NCBI GenBank assembly: GCA_019115305.1 | Contig: DXDW01000102.1 | Span: 1-32,255, forward strand | From: Candidatus Anaerofilum excrementigallinarum | GTDB taxonomy: Bacteria; Bacillota; Clostridia; Oscillospirales; Ruminococcaceae | Direction of reading: 5' to 3' | Length of the DNA: 32,255 nucleotides | Shown here: in pieces, positions 30,569-32,255 of the stretch | How positions within the stretch are numbered: position 1 is the stretch's first letter | Layout of the letters: each line of letters opens with the position of its first letter | The notes under the pieces: model-generated | The model's input: only the letters and a program-made list of their open reading frames with translations | The model's database searches: none | Told to the model about the DNA's origin: nothing | Made by a program: the position numbers and the translations under genes

Positions 30569-31056
30569 CATTGGCTCTGCTGCCAGTTCTGCTGGTGATG
30601 CTTCTTATGCTGGCGCTGGCGATCTGTGTTGCGGTATTTGTGTATAAGGACGCCGTCAGCCGGGGGATGCCCGGTATCCTGTGGGCGGCGGTGGCCCTGC
30701 TGGTGCCGGGGCTGGTGGGCCTGCTGATCTATCTGGTGGTGCGGGGCAACTATTCCGCCCTGCGCTGCGCCGCCTGCGGCGGTCCGGTGAAGGAGCAGTA
30801 TATGGTCTGTCCCCACTGCGGGGCCAAACTGCGCCAGACCTGTCCCCACTGTGGACGGCCGCTGGAAGCGGGCTGGCAGTGCTGTGCAGGCTGCGGCCAG
30901 CCGGTGCCCGCCGACAGCACCCAGGAGCCGGCGGTGGTGCCGGCGTCCGCCCCCAGCAGCCGCTGGCTGTGGGTAGTGCTGGGCATTGCAGCCGCTGTGC
31001 TGGTGCTGTTTGTACTGGCGCTGGCCCTGCTGCTTTTCATCAATACTGCAGTCTGA
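30556..31056 (+). CDS. Zinc-ribbon membrane protein in the sigma operon
   Basis: A 166-residue protein. Two N-terminal transmembrane helices (about 4-30 and 40-62) are followed by a double zinc ribbon with four CxxC knuckles (C-A-A-C, C-P-H-C, C-P-H-C, C-A-G-C, about 70-116). A Pro/Ala/Ser linker and a C-terminal transmembrane helix (about 138-162) complete it. The ribbon faces the cytoplasm if both N-terminal helices span. It overlaps the preceding gene by 13 bases, so the three genes are co-expressed. It may sense or transmit the signal that frees the sigma factor. Confidence 0.85.
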   Translation: MAIMTLALLPVLLVMLLMLALAICVAVFVYKDAVSRGMPGILWAAVALLVPGLVGLLIYLVVRGNYSALRCAACGGPVKEQYMVCPHCGAKLRQTCPHCGRPLEAGWQCCAGCGQPVPADSTQEPAVVPASAPSSRWLWVVLGIAAAVLVLFVLALALLLFINTAV

Positions 31057-31078
31057 ACTGTGGAATAGACCGCCGAGA

Positions 31079-31116
31079 GCCGCCGGGGAATAAGAGCCCC
31101 CGGCGGCTTTTTCTTT
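31079..31116 (+). terminator. Terminator of the ECF sigma operon
   Basis: A 10-bp stem GCCGCCGGGG (31079-31088) with CCCCGGCGGC (31098-31107), followed by TTTTTCTTT. Confidence 0.88.
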
Positions 31117-31240
31117 GTGTGTCGGCGGAAAGAGCACATCCTGTCTTGACCATAAGCTGAAAATTGGATACTCTGAATATAAGCTATAAAAACGGGCGGC
31201 TGGGAAAAATCAGTCGGTCCACGGAAAGGGAGAATTTTGC

Positions 31241-32083
31241 ATGGAACTTCGCACCCGTTTTCTGCCCCGTATGCTCAACAGCGAGGTAGAAGAATATTTG
31301 CGGCACAACGACATCATCATCGTGCCGGTGGGCACCGTGGAGATGCACGGCGGCTTTCCCCTGGACAGCGAAACGGTGATCAGCGAGGCCTTTGCACTGC
31401 GCATGGCCGAGGCCTGCGACGGCCTGGTGCTCACCGGGCTGCCCTATTTTTACGCCGGGGCCACGGCGTCGGGCCGGGGTACGGTACAGGTGAGCATACG
31501 CCAGGGCATCGACTATCTCAGCGCCATTGCCCACAGCCTGCTGCGCCAAGGTTTTAAACGCCAGATCTATATCAGCTTTCACGGGCCGGCCCACATGACC
31601 TGCAGTCCCATGGTACGGGATTTCTTTGACGAGACCGGCGTGCCCATCCTGTATATGGACCTGAGTATGCAGATGGGCCGCAGCGCCAAGGACCTGTTCC
31701 GTTCCTTTGACGATTTCCACGCCATCACCGTGGGGGCCTACCAGATCATGGGCCGGCTGGAGGATGTGCCCCTCACCGCCGAGTACAGCGCCCCTCACAC
31801 CCAGAGCTGCGCAGGCTTTGCCGATCTCTTCGGCCTGGCCTACCAGAGCGCGGCGGTGGGCTACTGCTTTGCCGAACCCCAGGACCACATGCCCACCACC
31901 GCTGTGCCCGACGAGGCGGCCCGGCAGGCTCTGGCCGACCAGGGCGCCGAGCTGATCGGCAAGCTGGTGGAGCGGATGGACATGCCCCGGGTGGTGAGCC
32001 AGCTGCGGGAACTCAAGGCATACAACGACGGGGCAGGGGAGAAATACCCCTGGATGCCCAGCGCCTGGAACACCCGCGTATAA
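31241..32083 (+). CDS. Creatininase family protein (divergent metal site)
   Basis: A 280-residue protein of the creatinine amidohydrolase fold. It has V-P-V-G-T-V-E-M-H-G-G-F-P-L, matching the family's V-P-x-G-S-x-E-Q-H-G-x-H-L-P, and a central Y-I-S-F-H-G-P-A-H-M in place of N-G-H-G-G-N. The Asp ligand of the L-G-T-D segment appears as Glu (D-S-E-T), and the Glu after the second His is not obvious. A changed metal site or substrate is therefore likely. Relatives act in creatinine, riboflavin and F420-pathway hydrolyses. Ribosome site: AAAGGGAG. It stands alone and ends in a clear terminator. Confidence 0.82.
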   Translation: MELRTRFLPRMLNSEVEEYLRHNDIIIVPVGTVEMHGGFPLDSETVISEAFALRMAEACDGLVLTGLPYFYAGATASGRGTVQVSIRQGIDYLSAIAHSLLRQGFKRQIYISFHGPAHMTCSPMVRDFFDETGVPILYMDLSMQMGRSAKDLFRSFDDFHAITVGAYQIMGRLEDVPLTAEYSAPHTQSCAGFADLFGLAYQSAAVGYCFAEPQDHMPTTAVPDEAARQALADQGAELIGKLVERMDMPRVVSQLRELKAYNDGAGEKYPWMPSAWNTRV

Positions 32084-32090
32084 ATTTTTC

Positions 32091-32116
32091 CCTCCGGCAT
32101 TGCCGGAGGTTTTTTA
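32091..32116 (+). terminator. Terminator after the creatininase-like gene
   Basis: A perfect 8-bp stem (32091-32098 with 32102-32109), loop ATT, followed by TTTTTTA. Confidence 0.9.
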
Positions 32117-32157
32117 TTTTGGCAATATTCCCACTGTTCGCCGAGGGGAAAAGGCGG

Positions 32158-32163
32158 TATACT
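32158..32163 (+). promoter_or_regulatory. -10 element of the last gene
   Basis: TATACT followed by GATA, 38 bases before the final start codon. No convincing -35 lies 16-18 bases upstream. Confidence 0.5.
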
Positions 32164-32201
32164 GATAATAGTGCAATATCCACAGGCCCCAACGGGGAGA
32201 A

Positions 32202-32255
32202 ATGAAGAGAGATATACAGTTTTTGTCCATGCTGTGGCTCTGCCTTGGCCGGATA
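32202..32255 (+). CDS. Partial gene at the window edge
   Basis: An ATG with GGGGAGA six bases upstream opens a frame of 18 codons (M-K-R-D-I-Q-F-L-S-M-L-W) that leaves the window. A hydrophobic N-terminus could be the start of a membrane or exported protein. Too short to identify. Confidence 0.5.
   Translation, partial: MKRDIQFLSMLWLCLGRI

Noticed and set aside
1..32255. CRISPR array, insertion sequence or transposase gene
   Set aside because: No regularly spaced direct repeats, terminal inverted repeats with target duplication, or transposase motifs were seen on either strand.

Overview
The window is a GC-rich chromosomal segment of a Gram-positive anaerobe. Strong AGGAGG-type ribosome sites, sigma-A promoters, GTG/TTG starts and the gene families present (DUF5685, J-domain/TPR, ECF sigma with zinc-ribbon membrane protein) suggest Oscillospirales/Ruminococcaceae (Faecalibacterium, Gemmiger or Subdoligranulum-like). 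This placement is inference from gene content and composition; no rRNA is present.

Left flank (1-7.9 kb, host). A leftward cluster encodes a DUF5685 protein, a J-domain-like protein that has lost the HPD motif, a small polytopic membrane protein and a beta-lactamase-fold serine hydrolase. A secreted polysaccharide deacetylase and rmuC diverge from a shared intergenic region. A membrane protein with a signal peptide follows, then a tRNA-Thr(UGU) on the minus strand with its own promoter and terminator.

Centre (8.2-25.1 kb, phage-like element). A leftward S24/LexA-type repressor faces a single rightward block of about 16 kb. In order this holds two small regulatory genes, a leader with terminator-like structure, small and large terminase, a coiled-coil protein, portal, scaffold, capsid, connector, head-completion protein, tail tube, frameshifted tail chaperones, short tape measure, distal tail protein, large tail-tip protein, several fibre/baseplate genes (two with collar domains), GH25 lysin, a small membrane-anchored protein and a holin. 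No integrase, excisionase, replication gene or att repeat is visible, and base composition matches the host. The packaging ATPase/nuclease and lysis genes look intact. This is best read as a resident siphophage-type particle locus, either a decayed prophage or a domesticated PBSX- or gene-transfer-agent-like element.

Right flank (25.1-32.3 kb, host). A leftward metal-resistance operon (ArsR/CadC-type repressor, stand-alone HMA metallochaperone, P1B ATPase) shares a bidirectional terminator with the phage block. Then come a leftward LURP-one-like protein and an amidohydrolase, a rightward ECF sigma operon with an apparent autoregulated promoter, a divergent creatininase-family protein, and the start of one more gene cut by the window edge.

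No gene-free stretch exceeds about 215 bases; the gaps mostly hold the promoters, terminators and leader structures listed.
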